Positions 8,665-10,648 of a DNA stretch of 10,648 nt are shown here, piece by piece (the first letter of the stretch is position 1; every line of letters starts with the position of its first letter). The stretch lies in contig NWUY0300110434.1 of the NCBI GenBank assembly GCA_004151065.3, forward strand, positions 1-10,648. Reading direction: 5' to 3'. This DNA comes from Larix sibirica (lineage: Eukaryota; Streptophyta; Pinopsida; Pinales; Pinaceae). A program made the translations under genes and the position numbers. The notes beneath the pieces were generated by a model. The model worked only from the letters and a program-made list of their open reading frames with translations. It did no database searches and had not been told where the DNA came from.

Positions 8665-8670
8665 TATATA
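8665..8670 (+). promoter_or_regulatory. Possible TATA box
   Basis: TATATA lies 8 bp before the TTG that replaces the expected start codon. That leaves almost no 5' UTR, so if real it would serve a start further downstream or be coincidental. Confidence 0.2.
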
Positions 8671-9310
8671 GACCTTCTTGAATTATTTACACCTCTTCTT
8701 CCTTTTCCTTGTTGCCTGCTGTGCCTCTCTCCTGCCTTACTCGGTAAATATTGCCAACATACCGGTAGAACATGTGGCAGTATGAATTTCACGTATGCTT
8801 TCGTTGTAGGAAACCGTGGGTACGGTCTCCCCAGCTCCTGCAATCACGATTCATAAACATAAATACACTATATCAGAGCAGTGACGTTGGTGGTTCCTTA
8901 TTACCAGGGGTGAGAATTGCCAATCTTCAGATGATCACACAAAGATGCCGATAGCATCTTCAGATTATGGAAACACCGTCTTCAATATCACGGGTAAAGA
9001 GAACCAGACTCTAACCGTGTACAAGTGTAATAAACAGAGAAAATTACAGCTCCCTAAATGTAATGCTAGCGTCTGTTACGTTTTTATAGCAATGGGAATT
9101 CGATTCCAGCTGGATGTTCGAAGAAACAAGTAACAGTTGATGTGGGATTAATGCATCCGGTTTCCAATTATACAAAGAGAGATGAAAACTGTAGATCATG
9201 TGAAGCAAGTCATGGGATATGTGGATACCGTTACAACACTTCGAATTCAACTGCGCCGTTTGTGTGTTATTGCAAGGATGGACCCCGTACGGATAAATGC
9301 CTCGGCCACG

Positions 9311-9604
9311 GTATGCTTTATTTTAAATTTCCGCATAATTTTTTGGAACTACTAGTTCAGTTAAGATGTTATGATTTTATTCTTCGATGCCCAAGAAATC
9401 GGGTTATTATAGGTAGCAGTATATGTATTATGAATTTATGAGTCATGACACATCTCCATTCCTCTCGTTTGAAGCTTCCAATATCAATATCAATGGGTGA
9501 ACTAAACTCAAAACATCTGAAACAAGAAACAAGAAGATATTAATATATGTATATGTGAATCCTTACAGTTACTAACGATAATTGTTTTTATGGCCGCGTT
9601 ACAG
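9311..9604 (+). other. Intron 1 of the receptor-kinase relic
   Basis: The donor is G|GTATGC after the codon series DKCLGH. The acceptor TTACAG ends at 9604 before GTCGACGAACAACC. It splits the WAK-associated ectodomain exon from the short exon that leads into the membrane helix. The 294-bp stretch is AT-rich and has stop codons. Joining keeps the frame (phase 1). Confidence 0.75.
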
Positions 9605-9628
9605 GTCGACGAACAACCATTATAATAT

Positions 9629-9748
9629 GTAAATTTATGATTTCTTCCTTTTTCTCCGCTTTAACCGGAGGGTGGATTGGTTTCTATTATTCTCTTTGGG
9701 GTTGGACGAAGATCACATTGATAGATCAATTTCTTCATTCCACCGCAG
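9629..9748 (+). other. Probable intron 2 of the receptor-kinase relic
   Basis: The donor is GTAAAT at 9629 and the acceptor is CACCGCAG, ending at 9748. Removal leaves a 24-bp exon (9605-9628) and fuses RRTTIII to CCSIGAAALTAVLSLMYY, which makes one continuous membrane helix followed by KKRKH. The 120-bp interval happens to have no stop in the flanking frame, so retention would insert 40 residues. The intron reading is preferred because it restores a clean helix. Confidence 0.6.
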
Positions 9749-10381
9749 GTTGTTCCATCGGAGCAGCTGCGTTGACAGCGGTACTGTCTTTAATGTATTA
9801 TCTGAAGAAAAGAAAACATCCTCCTAGCGGGGGGGTCCTCCTAGACATTTGCCGGGGCGCGAGATGGGCAATTTGCCAATATTCTCTTATGAAGCACTTC
9901 GTCGGTCTACAAATTGCTCCCACGAGGAGAGCGAACTTGGCGTTGGAGGGTTCGGCTTGGTCTATCTGGCTAAACTTTGGGACGGGCGAATGGTGGCCGT
10001 AAAGAGACTTTATCAGGATAACTTTAGGAGACTTGAGCACTAGTTCCTCAACAAGGTGAAGATATTTTCGACCTTAAATCATCCACACGTTGTTCGTCTT
10101 TATGGCTGCACCCCTGCAGACAGTCCAGAGCTGCTACTCGTATACAAATTTGTTCCAAATGGGACACTAGCCGATCATCTTCATGGCGATCGCAAAAACC
10201 CCAAGGGATTACCATGGAATTCTCGCTTGAACATTGCTATTCAAACTGCCGAAGCGTTGGCCTTCCTTCACGGCCTTGATCGGCCCATATTCCATAGAGA
10301 TGTGAAATCCTCTAATATTCTCTTGGACGAGAATTTGGATATCAAATTGGCTAATGTTGGGCTTTGTAGGCTTGTGCCCAT

Positions 10382-10648
10382 TGTTGGAAATATCTAATTA
10401 AATGAGCTGATCGCGTATTTACTTTGCCAGCTCTGTCATATTGATTGTGTCAGCCCGGTGTCCGCGATGTTAGTTCGCAAGTCAAGAAAACTTAGGATAG
10501 AATTTATTACGGTATTTAAATGCAATCTTGTAGCTTCTAAGAGAAGCGATCGTAAGTCAGTTGTTAGAAATATCTATAAGTAGAAGTTCATTGTTAAAAA
10601 GAGAGAGAGATGTGTAAGATTGTATCAAGAGCCCAAGCTCTGTGAATG
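10382..10648 (+). mobile_element. 5' part of a Ty1/copia-like LTR inserted in the kinase relic
   Basis: Kinase homology ends exactly where the sequence reads TGTTGGAAATATCTAATT, a typical start of plant copia LTRs. The candidate 5-bp target site is CCCAT (10377-10381). A TATAAG box (10575-10580), then a GA-rich tract and a tail ending CTCTGTGAATG, resemble the U3/R part of such LTRs. The 14-bp start TGTTGGAAATATCT recurs at 10561-10574 with one change. The 3' end, internal region and second target site lie outside the window, so the assignment is inferred. Confidence 0.6.
10575..10580 (+). promoter_or_regulatory. Putative LTR TATA box
   Basis: TATAAG is followed 20-40 bp downstream by a GAGAGAGAGA tract, as in promoters of plant LTRs. 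It would drive element RNA. The call depends on the LTR assignment being right. Confidence 0.4.

Larger units (their letters stand above)
8678..10381 (+). pseudogene. WAK/LRK10-like receptor kinase pseudogene, truncated in the kinase
   Basis: Plant receptors of this group span the plasma membrane, with a Cys-rich, wall-associated-kinase-like ectodomain and a cytosolic Ser/Thr kinase. In order I see a signal peptide (NYLHLFFLFLVACCASLLP, preceded by TTG instead of ATG), a GUB_WAK-type start (CQHTGRTCGSMNFTYAFVVG), then CRSCEASHGICGY and FVCYCKDGPRTDKC of the WAK-associated region (to 9310). Two introns, a TM helix ending LSLMYYLKKRKH, and kinase subdomains follow: GVGGFG (9939-9956), VAVK Lys (10002-10004) and HRDVKSSN (from 10293). 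Frame changes are needed near 8750, 8850, 8940, 9090 and at the seven-G run 9829-9835, and TAG interrupts at 10041-10043. The C-helix Glu is Lys (10053-10055) and DFG is NVG (10353-10361). The gene stops at an LTR start, so about half of the kinase C-lobe is missing. It is certainly non-functional as a kinase. Confidence 0.93.

Noticed and set aside
9629-9748. Extra coding segment between ectodomain and membrane helix
   Set aside because: It is open in frame, but canonical GT and AG ends bracket it and removal gives a continuous membrane helix, so an intron is more likely.
9798-10040. Minus-strand open frame of 80 codons
   Set aside because: It is antisense to the clearly identified transmembrane and kinase region.

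Overview
This is nuclear DNA from a land plant with a large, repeat-rich genome. A seed plant is likely and a gymnosperm is possible, but the species cannot be named from the sequence. The evidence is old decayed LTR-retrotransposon coding sequence, a plant-specific WAK-type receptor-kinase relic with GT-AG introns, AT-rich intergenic DNA full of short tandem duplications, and one assembly N at 6440. I see no intact protein-coding gene, rRNA, tRNA or CRISPR array.

Left part (about 25-4220, minus strand): decayed Ty3/gypsy-type retroelement sequence. From 3983 down to about 2430 lies a pol relic. It holds most of the reverse transcriptase and the first third of RNase H, largely in one reading frame with a few stop codons. 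From 1768 (perhaps 2239) down to 25 lies a second long, mostly single-frame coding relic that I take to be a gag-like or accessory retroelement ORF. It sits downstream of pol on the same strand, opposite to the usual gag-pol order, so it is either an extra 3' ORF or part of a second, neighbouring element.

Middle part (4220-8640): no recognisable gene. It holds a block of about 600 bp almost free of G on the plus strand (4501-5100), which flips at about 5100 into G-biased DNA. It also holds a purine-rich stretch with two perfect CCACGTGGC boxes, a 45-bp tandem repeat, a G-rich minisatellite with G-quadruplex-type spacing (6444-6642), a 59-bp palindrome-bearing repeat, a 37-bp repeat and a 108-bp tandem duplication that is 97% identical.

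Right part (8678-10648, plus strand): a pseudogene of a plant receptor-like kinase of the WAK/LRK10-like group. It has a signal peptide, GUB_WAK-type and WAK-associated cysteine-rich ectodomain, two small introns, a transmembrane helix and the N-terminal two thirds of a kinase. It has lost its start codon, has at least five frameshifts and one in-frame TAG, lacks the C-helix Glu and the DFG Asp, and is cut off immediately after the DFG region. The cut is at TGTTGG, the apparent 5' end of a Ty1/copia-like LTR that runs out of the window.

No functional pathway is encoded here. The window records a dead receptor kinase and at least two retroelement generations, separated by fast-evolving tandem repeats.
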